The notes: generated from the letters alone by a model not told the origin. A stretch of DNA of 64,000 nt from DT-110 sp030148525 (GCA_965227445.1 OZ245751.1:1054001-1118000), one strand, 5' to 3'; positions 24,629 through 33,031 are shown, numbered from the stretch's first letter. Made by a program: numbers and translations.

Positions 24629-25494
24629 TGCGATTAATTCGATTTGGTGCTCCCGGAGCCGAAAAACCGGGAATATTGGATAAGACTGGTACCAGGCGAG
24701 ATGTATCCGCTTCGGGCCTGGATTACGATCATCATTTTCTGGGCGGGAACGGACTCGACCAACTACAGAAGTGGCTGGATGCTAATGATTGCCCGGAAGT
24801 GTCGGAGGAGGAACGCCTGGGGCCTCCCCTGGTCAATCCTTCCAAAATTGTATGCGTGGGATTGAATTACGCCCAACACGCCGCAGAAAGCGGGATGGAT
24901 GTACCCGGCGAACCGGTGCTCTTCTTCAAGGCTACTTCCGCTATTTGCGGGCCCAACGACCCGGTCATAATCCCAAAGAAAAGTGAAAAGACCGACTGGG
25001 AAATAGAGTTGGGGGTAGTGATCGGCAAAGAAGCCAGTTATGTGTCGAAAGAACAGGCCATGGATCACGTGGCGGGATATCTGGTGCACAACGACTACAG
25101 CGAGCGGGCCTTCCAACTGGAGCAAGGCGGGCAGTGGGTAAAGGGAAAGAGTTGCGACACCTTCGCACCAATCGGTCCCGCTCTGGTAACCCGCGATGAG
25201 GTGGCCGACCCTCATAATTTACGCCTCTGGCTGAAAGTGAACGGGGAGATGATGCAGGACAGTAATACCTCCGACCTGGTGTTCGATATCCCGCATTTGG
25301 TATCCTATATCAGTCAGTATATGCGCCTGCTGCCGGGCGACATTATTTCTACCGGAACACCCTTTGGGGTAGGGTTGGGACTGAATCCGCCCCGTTACCT
25401 CAAGCACGGGGATTCCATTGAACTGGGAATCGAAGGCCTTGGTTCCTGCCGACAGACGGCAATTGCTTATGAAAAATTAACAGAATCAGCTTAA
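24628..25494 (+). CDS. Fumarylacetoacetase-family hydrolase, probable 2,4-diketo-3-deoxy-L-fuconate hydrolase
   Basis: 288 residues of the FAH fold. The metal-binding acids are present: E125 and E127 in DWEIELGVV and D156 in HNDYSER. Also typical are VGLNYAQHAAE (about 78-88), GKSCDTFAPIGP (173-184) and STGTPFGVG. In the non-phosphorylating fucose pathway this family splits 2,4-diketo-3-deoxy-L-fuconate into pyruvate and L-lactate, ending the route. Other family members act on acylpyruvates or oxaloacetate, but the operon context makes the fucose role likely. The start is coupled to the upstream SDR through TAATG; the lactonase gene starts 3 bp after its stop. Confidence 0.87.
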   Translation: MRLIRFGAPGAEKPGILDKTGTRRDVSASGLDYDHHFLGGNGLDQLQKWLDANDCPEVSEEERLGPPLVNPSKIVCVGLNYAQHAAESGMDVPGEPVLFFKATSAICGPNDPVIIPKKSEKTDWEIELGVVIGKEASYVSKEQAMDHVAGYLVHNDYSERAFQLEQGGQWVKGKSCDTFAPIGPALVTRDEVADPHNLRLWLKVNGEMMQDSNTSDLVFDIPHLVSYISQYMRLLPGDIISTGTPFGVGLGLNPPRYLKHGDSIELGIEGLGSCRQTAIAYEKLTESA

Positions 25495-25496
25495 CC

Positions 25497-26330
25497 ATGG
25501 CACGCATCGACGCACACCAACATTTTTGGGTCTACGATTCGGTCGAATACGACTGGATTAACCAGGATATGCAGCGTCTGCAGCGCGACTTTCTGCCCGA
25601 TGATTTGAATCCACTTTTGGCGAAAGCCGATATGAAGGGATGCGTAGCCGTTCAGGCCCGCCATACCGAAACTGAGAATGACTTTTTATTGGGGCTGGCC
25701 GACAACCACGAGCAAGTGATGGGCGTAGTGGGTTGGCTCGACCTGAGGGCGGATAACCTGGAGGAGCGTATACAGCACTATCGGGGATTCAAAGCTTTCA
25801 AGGGAGTTCGGCATATCGTCCAGGGAGAGTCCGATCCGAATTTTCTCCTGGCACCGGAATTTATTCGCGGCGTAAAGGCCCTGGCCAAAGCCGGATTGAC
25901 TTACGACATATTGGTCTTCGAGCGCCAGTTTCCGGCAGTACTCACTTTTCTGGAGCGGTGCCCTGACCAACCTTTTGTACTCGATCATTTGGGGAAACCC
26001 GCCATCACCGAGCGCCCCGGTAAGGCCTGGACGGAAGGCATTCGAGTGATGGCCGAGCACCCCAATGTGTACTGCAAAGTATCGGGGTTGGTAACCGAAG
26101 CGGATTGGTCGTCCTGGCAGCCCGATGATTTCAAGCCTTATTTGGACGTGGTCTTCGGGGCTTTTGGTCCGGAGCGTCTCATGTATGGTTCGGATTGGCC
26201 GGTCTGCCTGTTGGCAGCTAAAGAGTACGCTACGGTAATGGCCATAGTGGAGGAATATACCGCATCCTTTGACGATCGCGAACGAGCAGCCTTTTTTGGC
26301 GGAAACGCCGAACGCTTTTACAATTTATAA
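25497..26330 (+). CDS. Amidohydrolase, probable L-fuconolactonase
   Basis: 277 residues, amidohydrolase-2 family (COG3618 type). Metal and catalytic residues visible: H7-Q-H9 at the N-terminus (DAHQHFW), H106 in VRHIVQGE, H164 in LDHLGKP and D233 in YGSDWPVC. Members hydrolyse sugar lactones such as L-fucono-1,5-lactone and L-rhamnono-lactone, opening the product of the sugar dehydrogenase to the acid used by the dehydratase. It starts 3 bp after the hydrolase and is followed immediately by the second SDR. The exact lactone is inferred from the neighbouring FucD-type dehydratase. No signal peptide, so cytoplasmic. Confidence 0.88.
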   Translation: MARIDAHQHFWVYDSVEYDWINQDMQRLQRDFLPDDLNPLLAKADMKGCVAVQARHTETENDFLLGLADNHEQVMGVVGWLDLRADNLEERIQHYRGFKAFKGVRHIVQGESDPNFLLAPEFIRGVKALAKAGLTYDILVFERQFPAVLTFLERCPDQPFVLDHLGKPAITERPGKAWTEGIRVMAEHPNVYCKVSGLVTEADWSSWQPDDFKPYLDVVFGAFGPERLMYGSDWPVCLLAAKEYATVMAIVEEYTASFDDRERAAFFGGNAERFYNL

Positions 26331-26333
26331 GTG

Positions 26334-27119
26334 ATGGATTTAGGACTAACCGAAAAAGTGATTTTAGTAACCGGAGGTGCGAGTGGCATCGGCGAGGGTA
26401 TTACCCGTGCTCTTCACGAAGAAGGAGCTATTCCCATTATCGTGGGTCGCAATGCAGCAAAAGCCGAGCAGCTGCTTGGAGAGTTGGGCAAGGGGCACTC
26501 CATTGTACGCGAACTGGGTACTGTGGAGAGTTGTCGGGAAGTGGCCCGGGAAGCACTGCAATTATACGGACGCCTGGACGGTCTGGTCAATAATGCAGGG
26601 GTGAATGATGGTATAGGGCTGGAGAAGGGATCTCCGGACAGGTTCCTGGAATCGCTGGTTATCAACTTACACCATTATTACCATTTAACGCATTTCGTAT
26701 TGGATGCACTTAAGGCCTCGAAAGGCAGCATCGTAAACATGAGTTCGAAAACAGCCTTGACCGGACAGGGAGGCACCTCGGCCTACGCTGCGGCCAAGGG
26801 GGCTCAATTGGCCCTCACCCGGGAATGGGCCGTGGAATTATTACCCTACAGCATTCGGGTAAACGCTATTATCCCGGCCGAAGTAATGACTCCTTTATAC
26901 CGTTCGTGGCTGGATTCCTTCGATGATCCGAACGCCAGGCAACGCACCATTGAGGCGAAGATCCCCTTACAACAGCGCATGACTACTTCACGGGAAATTG
27001 CGGATATGGCGCTTTTCCTCTTATCGGAAAGAGCGTCGCATATGACCGGGCAGCATTTGTTTGTAGACGGAGGCTACGTGCACCTCGACCGGGCACTGGC
27101 CGGCCTGGAAAAGAGTTAA
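26334..27119 (+). CDS. SDR oxidoreductase, probable L-fucose dehydrogenase
   Basis: 261 residues from ATG 26334; the in-frame GTG at 26331 adds one residue and is less likely. Classical SDR motifs: TGGASGIG near the N-terminus, NNAG near residue 88, and YAAAK as the catalytic Tyr/Lys. Of the two SDRs in the operon this one sits beside the lactonase and mutarotase, so it fits the first oxidation, L-fucose to L-fuconolactone. The start QLA...EWAVELLPYSIRVN region is typical of the sugar-dehydrogenase branch that includes human HSD17B14, itself an L-fucose dehydrogenase. It is separated from the mutarotase by only 4 bp. Substrate is inferred from context. Confidence 0.83.
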   Translation: MDLGLTEKVILVTGGASGIGEGITRALHEEGAIPIIVGRNAAKAEQLLGELGKGHSIVRELGTVESCREVAREALQLYGRLDGLVNNAGVNDGIGLEKGSPDRFLESLVINLHHYYHLTHFVLDALKASKGSIVNMSSKTALTGQGGTSAYAAAKGAQLALTREWAVELLPYSIRVNAIIPAEVMTPLYRSWLDSFDDPNARQRTIEAKIPLQQRMTTSREIADMALFLLSERASHMTGQHLFVDGGYVHLDRALAGLEKS

Positions 27120-27123
27120 TACG

Positions 27124-27462
27124 ATGAAGAGACATTGCTTTGCACTGGATTTAAAGGATGATCCCGAATTGATACGGGAATACGAAGCTTATCACCAGGC
27201 CGTTTGGCCGGAAATACTGGATAGCATTCGCAAGAGTGGTATTCAGCACATGGAAATCTATCGTATACAGAACCGCCTGTTCATGATCATGGATACGGCG
27301 GAGGATTTTTCGCTTTCGCAAAAAGCGGAGATGGATGCCGGCAACCCTAAGGTACAGGAATGGGAAGCCTTGATGTGGACTTATCAACAGGCTTTGCCCG
27401 GGGCCAAGCCGGGGGAGAAGTGGATGCCAATGAAGGCCATCTTTCATTGGTCGGCTGAATAA
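27124..27462 (+). CDS. L-fucose mutarotase, RhaM/DUF718 family
   Basis: 112 residues, usual length for the rhamnose-mutarotase family. The conserved Tyr and His spaced by four (Y20 and H24 in EYEAYHQAVWPEI) match the catalytic pair of E. coli RhaM, and the central MEIYRIQNRLFMIM strand and the tail WMPMKAIFHW are typical. It interconverts sugar anomers so that the dehydrogenase gets its preferred form. Many members in fucose operons act on L-fucose; rhamnose cannot be excluded from sequence alone. It is the last gene of the operon. Its TAA stop is also the left target duplication of a miniature mobile element, so the operon now ends in that element. Confidence 0.87.
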   Translation: MKRHCFALDLKDDPELIREYEAYHQAVWPEILDSIRKSGIQHMEIYRIQNRLFMIMDTAEDFSLSQKAEMDAGNPKVQEWEALMWTYQQALPGAKPGEKWMPMKAIFHWSAE

Positions 27463-27539
27463 GAGCGTGTTTGGGATTTATCCTTTGGACTGCAAATTCT
27501 AGACATTTTCGCCATCAAAAACAAATCCCAAACACGCTC
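27463..27539 (-). mobile_element. Miniature inverted-repeat element, short copy (MITE-like), inserted in the mutarotase stop codon
   Basis: 77 bp bounded by inverted ends GAGCGTGTTTGGGATTT and its complement. It is flanked by TAA on both sides (27460-27462 and 27540-27542), a 3-bp target duplication. The sequence is the reverse complement of the two ends of the longer copy at 34043-34304, lacking that copy's 185-bp centre. It encodes no protein. A TNA-type 3-bp duplication is known for some IS5-family groups, so mobilisation by such a transposase is plausible; no transposase is in the window. Confidence 0.8.
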
Positions 27540-27545
27540 TAATTT

Positions 27546-27651
27546 AACGTGAGGTCGAGGCCGACTTTTGGCTAAGCGATTAAGCCTCACAATCTCACGT
27601 TGTATTTGGCAGAGGGTATAAGGTAGTAAGACTTGCCTGAATCCATATACC
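27546..27651 (+). repeat. Dispersed intergenic repeat, copy A
   Basis: Aligns by eye with the reverse complement of 55191-55297 over its length, best in the last 58 nt (roughly three quarters identical; shared words AACGTGAGGT, TAAGACTTGC, CCATATACC). It contains an inner palindrome AACGTGAG (27546-27553) / CTCACGTT (27594-27601). No coding potential. The rest of the gap up to cutC (27652-27748) shows no clear feature. Confidence 0.6.
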
Positions 27652-27748
27652 CTATACTTAGTACCTTCTACCGGGAGGATGGGCTTTGACTATCATCACT
27701 TTACGGATAAGTCTGTGCCACACCTCAGGTTAACTTAATAATACACAC

Positions 27749-28474
27749 ATGCTACTCGAAATCGCTACCCACTCCCTTACCTCCGCCAAACGGGCCTTTG
27801 CGAATGGTGCAGACCGCCTGGAACTCTGTGCCGAACTCGGGGTGGGCGGACTGACGCCCTCTCCCGGTCTGGTGGAAGCGACCCTCGCGGAGGTTTCTAT
27901 CCCGGTCTATGCGTTGATCCGACCGCGCAGCGGAGATTTTCACTTCACGTCGGATGAGTTGACTACCATGGAGTATGATATACGCTGCTGCCTGGAGCGG
28001 GGCTGTGCCGGAGTTGTCGTCGGGGTGTTGCAACGGGATCGCACCATTGATGTCGGGGCTACCCGTCGGCTGATCGATACAGCGGCCGGAAAACCGGTGA
28101 CCTTTCACCGGGCCTTCGACTGGACGCCAGATCCCCTCCGGGCCCTGGATGCTCTGCTGGAACTGGGGGTCGACAACTTGCTCACCTCTGGTCAACAACT
28201 CAAAGCCGAAGCTGGTCTCGATCAGTTGGTCACCTGGCAACAGCGGGTAGGGGAGGACCTCACCATTATGCCCGGATCGGGTATTGGACCCGAGAACGCC
28301 CCTCTTTTTGCCGACGCCGGTTTCCGGGCTGTACACGCCTCCGCTGCCCGGGTTGACTACGAGTGGTCATCCCCCTTTCCATTTTCCTTTAATACGCCGG
28401 CCATGCTCGATGAGCAAGTCAGGTATGAGACGCAAGGGGATAGGGTGCGAGGTATTGTGAGAATGATCAAGTGA
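27749..28474 (+). CDS. cutC: CutC family protein (copper homeostasis protein CutC)
   Basis: 241 residues, normal length for CutC, a TIM-barrel protein. Diagnostic parts are present: ADRLELCAELGVGGLTPS near residue 20, the PVYALIRPRSGDF segment (about 51-63), VTFHRAFD (about 117-124) and the LLTSGQ strand (about 143-150) followed by the late PGSGIGPENA loop. CutC was linked to copper tolerance in E. coli, but the enzymatic activity of the family is not settled. It is a cytoplasmic single-copy gene flanked by repeats on both sides, with no operon partner. Ten bases after its stop there is a fragment of the MITE end found at 27463. Confidence 0.92.
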   Translation: MLLEIATHSLTSAKRAFANGADRLELCAELGVGGLTPSPGLVEATLAEVSIPVYALIRPRSGDFHFTSDELTTMEYDIRCCLERGCAGVVVGVLQRDRTIDVGATRRLIDTAAGKPVTFHRAFDWTPDPLRALDALLELGVDNLLTSGQQLKAEAGLDQLVTWQQRVGEDLTIMPGSGIGPENAPLFADAGFRAVHASAARVDYEWSSPFPFSFNTPAMLDEQVRYETQGDRVRGIVRMIK

Positions 28475-28482
28475 GATTGTTG

Positions 28483-28496
28483 CAAACACGCTCTTA
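28483..28496. repeat. Orphan right end of the MITE family
   Basis: CAAACACGCTCTTA equals the terminal bases of the element copies at 27463 and 34043 followed by TTA, without any left end nearby. It looks like a decayed element remnant just after cutC, or chance similarity of 12-14 bp. Confidence 0.45.
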
Positions 28497-28549
28497 ATGC
28501 TGAATGATAAGTGCTAAATGCTAAATGCAAGGCATTTAAGTCATCAGGT

Positions 28550-29010
28550 TAACTCAATCTCAACCTGAATCTCAGCCTTCCTTGCCCGCCGAAACCCATA
28601 CGGGCGTATGTGCAGTAAAGGCAGGATCCTTAACCTCAATCTCAATCTCAACCTGAACCTTTCTTTCTCTTCTCTGCCCGCCGAAACCCATGCGGGCGTA
28701 TGCCCGGTAAAGGCTGAGGTCTTAGCCTCAACCTCAATCTCAACCTTTCCTTCCCTTCCCTGCCCGCCGAAGCCCATGCGGGCGTATGCCCGGTAAAGGC
28801 TGAGGTCTTAGCCTCAACCTCAATCTCAACCTTTCCTTCCCTTCCCTTCCCGCCGAAGCCCATGCGGGCGTATGCCCGGTAAAGGCTGAGGTCTTAGCCT
28901 CAACCTCAATCTCAACCTTTCTTTCCCTTCCCTGCTCGTCGAAAACCATCCGGGCGTATGCCCGGTAAAGGCGGGACCCTTAACCTAAGCCTCAACCTCA
29001 ACCTTTTTCC
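28550..29010. repeat. Tandem array of about five 86-bp units
   Basis: The core word CGGGCGTATG recurs near 28601, 28693, 28779, 28865 and 28951; the last four are spaced by exactly 86 bp and the first interval is 92. Each unit has a pyrimidine-rich CTCAACCTCAATCTCAACC tract, then CCCGCCGAAGCCCATGCGGG and GGGCGTATGCCC, which can form small hairpins. The middle units are nearly identical. Open frames on either strand are by-products of the period. Downstream of the array (29011-29201) I see no gene; an AT-rich stretch there may hold the promoter of the PhoX-like gene. Confidence 0.85.
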
Positions 29011-29201
29011 TTCACCTCAAGCATGCCGTTAATACCAATCAATGCGTTTTGGAACACTTTCGCTTTATTGTGACATTTTTTTACTCATACGTAATTTTCT
29101 TCCTTAGATTCCGCCAAAAATAAAAGGATTAACAATTGGTTAATGGAGAACGCTGGGCCAAAAAATGGGAGGGGGCGTATCTTTTCCGAAAATTCTACCT
29201 A

Positions 29202-30569
29202 ATGCATCCGAATTCCCGTCGTCAATTTCTCAGGCAATCCGCTTTAGTATCCCTTGGCTTTTTGGCCTTGAGCCGCTGTAAAACGGCGGGTAGCGAAGAG
29301 ACCGTTGCACCTTCGCTCACCATGCAATCCGATCCGGAGAACTACCTGGATTTGCCGGAAGGCTTTGATTATAAAATCATTTCCCGCGCCGGACAGTCTA
29401 TGACCGACGGATTTATGGTGCCCGGTCGGCCTGACGGTATGGGGGCTTTTGAAGGTCCCGGTGGGCAGGTATTGCTGGTACGGAACCACGAAAATAGTCC
29501 GATGCCTGCGGAAAATAGTCCCTTTGGTATGGACCAGGGTTTGCTGTCGAAGCTACAACCGGAGCAGCTCTATGATTTTGGGCAAGCTCAGCAGCCCGGT
29601 TTAGGGGGGACTACCACCCTTGTGTACAATGAAGAAACCGGAGAAGTTGAGCGGGAATTTCTTAGCCTGGCAGGTACCTACCGCAACTGCGCCGGAGGGG
29701 TGACACCCTGGAACAGTTGGCTGACCTGCGAAGAGGACGTAACCAAAAAAGAAGATCTGGTAGAGCAGGATCACGGATACGTATTTGAGGTGCCCGCAAC
29801 GGTCGATCCCACATTGGCTGATCCCAAACCCATTAAAGCTATGGGACGCTTCAACCACGAAGCGGTCGCTGTGGATCCCCAAACCGGAATTGTTTACCAA
29901 ACCGAAGACCGTCACGACGGACTCATCTATCGCTATATTCCTGACGAACCAGGCAATTTACATGCAGGGGGGCGTCTGCAGGCATTGGTGGTAGTAGAAA
30001 AGCCTAGTCTTGATACCAGGAACTGGGAGGAACGCACCCTGGAGGTGGGGGAATCAGTTCCCGTCACCTGGATCGATGTTTCCGATATCGATGCACCGGA
30101 TGATGACCTTCGATTTCGGGGGTTCGCCGATGGTGCTGCTCGTTTTGCACGAGGTGAAGGTATGTGGTGGGGTGACGGTGAGTGTTACTTTGCCTGCACC
30201 AATGGCGGTCCCAAACGATTTGGACAAGTATTTCGGTTGCGTCCGGCAGCCGATGGTTCAGGGGAAGGTGATCAACTAGAACTTTTTGCGGAATCACCAG
30301 ATAAAACGGTGCTCCATGCCTGCGACAACCTGACGGTCGCTCCCTGGGGAGATGTAATACTGTGCGAAGACAATGGTGAGCGCAACTACATCCGGATCAT
30401 CAACCAGCAGGGGCAAATATTTGATTTTGGTTGTAACCGGAGCTCTTCCTCTGAGTTTGCCGGTTTGGTCTTTTCGCCTTCCGGCAAAACGCTGTTCGTG
30501 AACATCCAGGAAAATGGTGATACTCTCGCAATTACCGGTGATTGGGAACGCTTGCAGCATTTTTCGTAA
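29202..30569 (+). CDS. TAT-exported PhoX-like phosphatase (DUF839 family), probable lipoprotein
   Basis: 455 residues from ATG 29202; the in-frame ATG at 29136 would put 22 residues before the export signal. The N-terminus has a twin-arginine motif (SRRQFLRQS, R6-R7) and a hydrophobic core ending LALSRC, so C26 may be lipidated. The body is a beta-propeller of the PhoX/DUF839 type: LLVRNHENSP, TYRNCAGGVTPWNSWLTCEE and HACDNLTVAPWG are characteristic metal-site blocks. PhoX enzymes are Ca/Fe alkaline phosphatases that free phosphate from organic esters; DUF839 members without tested activity also exist. The next gene is also an exported phosphatase, 27 bp downstream, suggesting a phosphate-scavenging operon. 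Confidence 0.85.
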   Translation: MHPNSRRQFLRQSALVSLGFLALSRCKTAGSEETVAPSLTMQSDPENYLDLPEGFDYKIISRAGQSMTDGFMVPGRPDGMGAFEGPGGQVLLVRNHENSPMPAENSPFGMDQGLLSKLQPEQLYDFGQAQQPGLGGTTTLVYNEETGEVEREFLSLAGTYRNCAGGVTPWNSWLTCEEDVTKKEDLVEQDHGYVFEVPATVDPTLADPKPIKAMGRFNHEAVAVDPQTGIVYQTEDRHDGLIYRYIPDEPGNLHAGGRLQALVVVEKPSLDTRNWEERTLEVGESVPVTWIDVSDIDAPDDDLRFRGFADGAARFARGEGMWWGDGECYFACTNGGPKRFGQVFRLRPAADGSGEGDQLELFAESPDKTVLHACDNLTVAPWGDVILCEDNGERNYIRIINQQGQIFDFGCNRSSSSEFAGLVFSPSGKTLFVNIQENGDTLAITGDWERLQHFS

Positions 30570-30596
30570 GTTCATCGCAGTAAAAAACCGGCTGTT

Positions 30597-32168
30597 ATGA
30601 ATACTCGACTCATTTTTCTGCTGCTGTGCCTTTTGGCGGCAGCCACTTTACCTTTTTCTGCCAACGCCCAGAAGCGCGCCTACCGGACCCCTGAGTTTGC
30701 CTACGACTGGGGAAAGCCCGGTTTACACCCTGACCACATCGTGCTAAATATGACGGAGGATCCCAGTTCCTCCATGAGCGTGACCTGGCGCACAAGTGTG
30801 GATGTACAGGTAGGGTACGCGGAGATCGCCATTGCGACCGCCGCCCCTAAGTTTTGGCGCAATGCCAAGACCTATAAAGCCCGCACGGAGATACTGGAAG
30901 CCACGGATATTCCCCGCGCGGAGGTGGTATCGAAATACCATTCGGTCACTTTTACCGACTTGCTGCCGGATACTACTTATGCCTACCGGGTGGGGAACGG
31001 CCGCATCTGGAGTGAGTGGATTCATTTCAAAACGGCACCAGCGGGTGATCAGCCCTTTTCTTTCCTGTACGTAGGCGATACCCAGAACTACATCATGGAA
31101 TTGTGGTCGCGACTGATTCGGGCCGGCTATCAAAAAGCACCCGAAGCGGGTTTTATCGTTCACGCCGGTGACCTGGTCAATTACGCTCACGACGAAGGCG
31201 AATGGCACGAGTGGTTCATGGCGGGCAGCTTTATTCACCGCATGCTGCCGTCGGTATCCACTCCGGGAAATCACGAATACTACCCGCGCACGGAGGAGGA
31301 ACGCGCCCAGCGGATACGATCGCTATCCGTGCAATGGGAACCCGGATTCACCTTGCCCGATAACGGACCGGACGGACTCAAAGAAACTGTGTACTACCTC
31401 GATTACGGCGATATGCGACTGATCAGCCTGAACAGTAATGTCCAACAGGAGGAACAGATACCCTGGCTGGAGAAAGTGCTGGCCGATAACCCCCAGAAGT
31501 GGACGGTTATCACCTATCACCATCCTTTATACTCCGCCTCATCGGGACGGAATAACGAAGAGTTACGCGAACTTTGGAAGCCCATCTTCGATAAATACCA
31601 GGTCGATTTGGTCATTCAGGGGCACGACCACAGCTATGCACGGGGACATACGGAGCCCAAAAAGAATGTACTGGCCGGGCTGAATATGCGCGATCAATAC
31701 GCAGGCACGGCCTACGTGGTATCGGTCAGTGGCGGTAAAATGTACAATATGCGTCCCGACGGTTGGGATGACTTCAAAGGGGCCACCCGCGACCGGGGTG
31801 CCGAGAACACCCAGCTATTCCAGATCATTTCCATCGATGGTGACCGGCTGTCATTTGAAGCCTACACGGCCACCGGTGAGCTCTACGACGCCTTTGATCT
31901 GGAAAAGACCCAGGAAGGCAAAGCCAACCGATTCATCGAGCGCCAGGATGAAGCCATCCCGGTTCGCACCCACGAGAATACCATTTCCTACTACGATCAG
32001 TTACCGGAGGGCGTTGCCGAAAAACTGGAAGGCGATTATCCAGGTTACCGGGTGATCCGTGTGATCTACTACGACGAGCCCGAATTTCGCGGTTACCGGG
32101 TATTGCTCAGTAATGGCGATCAGCGGATTAACCTGCGTACGGATCCGGAGGGAAATATTGTGGAATAA
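30597..32168 (+). CDS. Exported purple acid phosphatase-like metallophosphoesterase
   Basis: 523 residues with a signal peptide (to about residue 24). Residues about 45-146 are a fibronectin-III-like purple acid phosphatase N-domain (MSVTWRTSVDVQVGYAE). The catalytic domain has the full metal-ligand series: D161 (VGDTQ), D192 with Y196 (HAGDLVNY), N225-H226 (PGNHEY), H308 or H309 (TYHHPLYS) and H343-x-H345 (QGHDHSYARG). Y196 in the GDLxxY position supports the purple-acid-phosphatase type. A C-terminal region of about 90 residues (from about 430) is beta-rich, perhaps PepSY-like, with RVIRVIYYD. It follows the PhoX-like gene by 27 bp and precedes the DUF3179 gene by 50 bp. Confidence 0.9.
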   Translation: MNTRLIFLLLCLLAAATLPFSANAQKRAYRTPEFAYDWGKPGLHPDHIVLNMTEDPSSSMSVTWRTSVDVQVGYAEIAIATAAPKFWRNAKTYKARTEILEATDIPRAEVVSKYHSVTFTDLLPDTTYAYRVGNGRIWSEWIHFKTAPAGDQPFSFLYVGDTQNYIMELWSRLIRAGYQKAPEAGFIVHAGDLVNYAHDEGEWHEWFMAGSFIHRMLPSVSTPGNHEYYPRTEEERAQRIRSLSVQWEPGFTLPDNGPDGLKETVYYLDYGDMRLISLNSNVQQEEQIPWLEKVLADNPQKWTVITYHHPLYSASSGRNNEELRELWKPIFDKYQVDLVIQGHDHSYARGHTEPKKNVLAGLNMRDQYAGTAYVVSVSGGKMYNMRPDGWDDFKGATRDRGAENTQLFQIISIDGDRLSFEAYTATGELYDAFDLEKTQEGKANRFIERQDEAIPVRTHENTISYYDQLPEGVAEKLEGDYPGYRVIRVIYYDEPEFRGYRVLLSNGDQRINLRTDPEGNIVE

Positions 32169-32218
32169 CGCTTTCCGGGATATACCCTTAATTGGTTATC
32201 TTATGGGTAAACACACCA

Positions 32219-33031
32219 ATGCCTATGATTCTTCGATATCTGTTCGCATTCGTCCTATTCGGAGTATTCTCCGGATGTTCCACCGAAACTAATACATCTG
32301 AGGCATCAGAGGATCTAAAGCCTCCATCCCGGCCGATCGCGATAGAAAACGGAAAATTTCTGGAGCAGGACGGTCAACCCCTTCTCTGGGGTGGAAAGGA
32401 TGCGGATTCGCACTTTGATATTAGCAACCTGTCACTCGAGCGTGACCAATTCCACTATGGGATCGGTCGGGAGCGTTTTCCGGCTTTATTGCAGCCGTCG
32501 TTCACCTCGGTGGAGAAAGCCGACACCCAGTGGGCCGACACGAGTCGATTTTTGGTGGCCTATGCGGGTGACGAAGTAAAAGCATACTCCGTGGAGGATC
32601 TCACCCGACACGAAGTCGTAAACGACGAATTGAACGGAGAGCCCATCATGGCCGCTTACTGCATCCTGGCTGATCTGGGGGCCATTTACGAACGTGCCTA
32701 CGGGGATGATACCCTCACCTTTGCGCTCAGTGGGTACACCTATTATGATCCGGAAGTCTGGGACGGTCTGGATGGGTTCGTATTATGGGACCGGGAAACG
32801 GAAAGTCTGTGGTGGCCCCTCATCGGTAAAAGTGTGTCGGGACCGTTAAAAGGTGTGCAACTTCTGGAAATGGACAAATCGCACTGGCTGGACACGGATT
32901 GGGCTACCGTAAAAGCCGAATATCCCGAAGCGCAAGTGCTTATATCCGGGCAAGATTTTGAACGCCCTTCCTCCTGGCCTGCTTTAGGTGATGTATCCGA
33001 TATCGTAGAAGAGTATGGGGTAGAAAAATAA
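32219..33031 (+). CDS. DUF3179 domain lipoprotein
   Basis: About 270 residues from ATG 32219 (ATG 32225 is nearly as good; the in-frame TTG at 32192 is not). Signal peptide with a lipobox ending FSGC, so anchored in a membrane. Residues about 140-230 are a DUF3179 domain: ELNGEPIMAAYCILADLGAI, then LSGYTYYDPEVWDG and LWDRETESLWWPLIGKSVSG. No enzymatic function is known for this domain; members often carry a conserved Cys block (here AAYC) after the GEP motif. It may belong to the same transcript as the two phosphatases. Function not assigned. Confidence 0.8.
   Translation: MPMILRYLFAFVLFGVFSGCSTETNTSEASEDLKPPSRPIAIENGKFLEQDGQPLLWGGKDADSHFDISNLSLERDQFHYGIGRERFPALLQPSFTSVEKADTQWADTSRFLVAYAGDEVKAYSVEDLTRHEVVNDELNGEPIMAAYCILADLGAIYERAYGDDTLTFALSGYTYYDPEVWDGLDGFVLWDRETESLWWPLIGKSVSGPLKGVQLLEMDKSHWLDTDWATVKAEYPEAQVLISGQDFERPSSWPALGDVSDIVEEYGVEK

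Noticed and set aside
22524..27462. Operon read as L-rhamnose rather than L-fucose catabolism
   Set aside because: The same enzyme families serve both sugars and the mutarotase is of the RhaM family, but the dehydratase matches the FucD/ENOSF1 type over its whole length, so fucose is preferred, not proven.
28544..28949. Several small minus-strand frames in the 86-bp array
   Set aside because: Their translations repeat with the array period (LRLRLRLR blocks), so they are products of the tandem repeat.
28550..29010. Possible CRISPR array
   Set aside because: Units are contiguous, about 86 bp, without unique spacers or a constant 20-40 bp direct repeat, and no cas genes are near.
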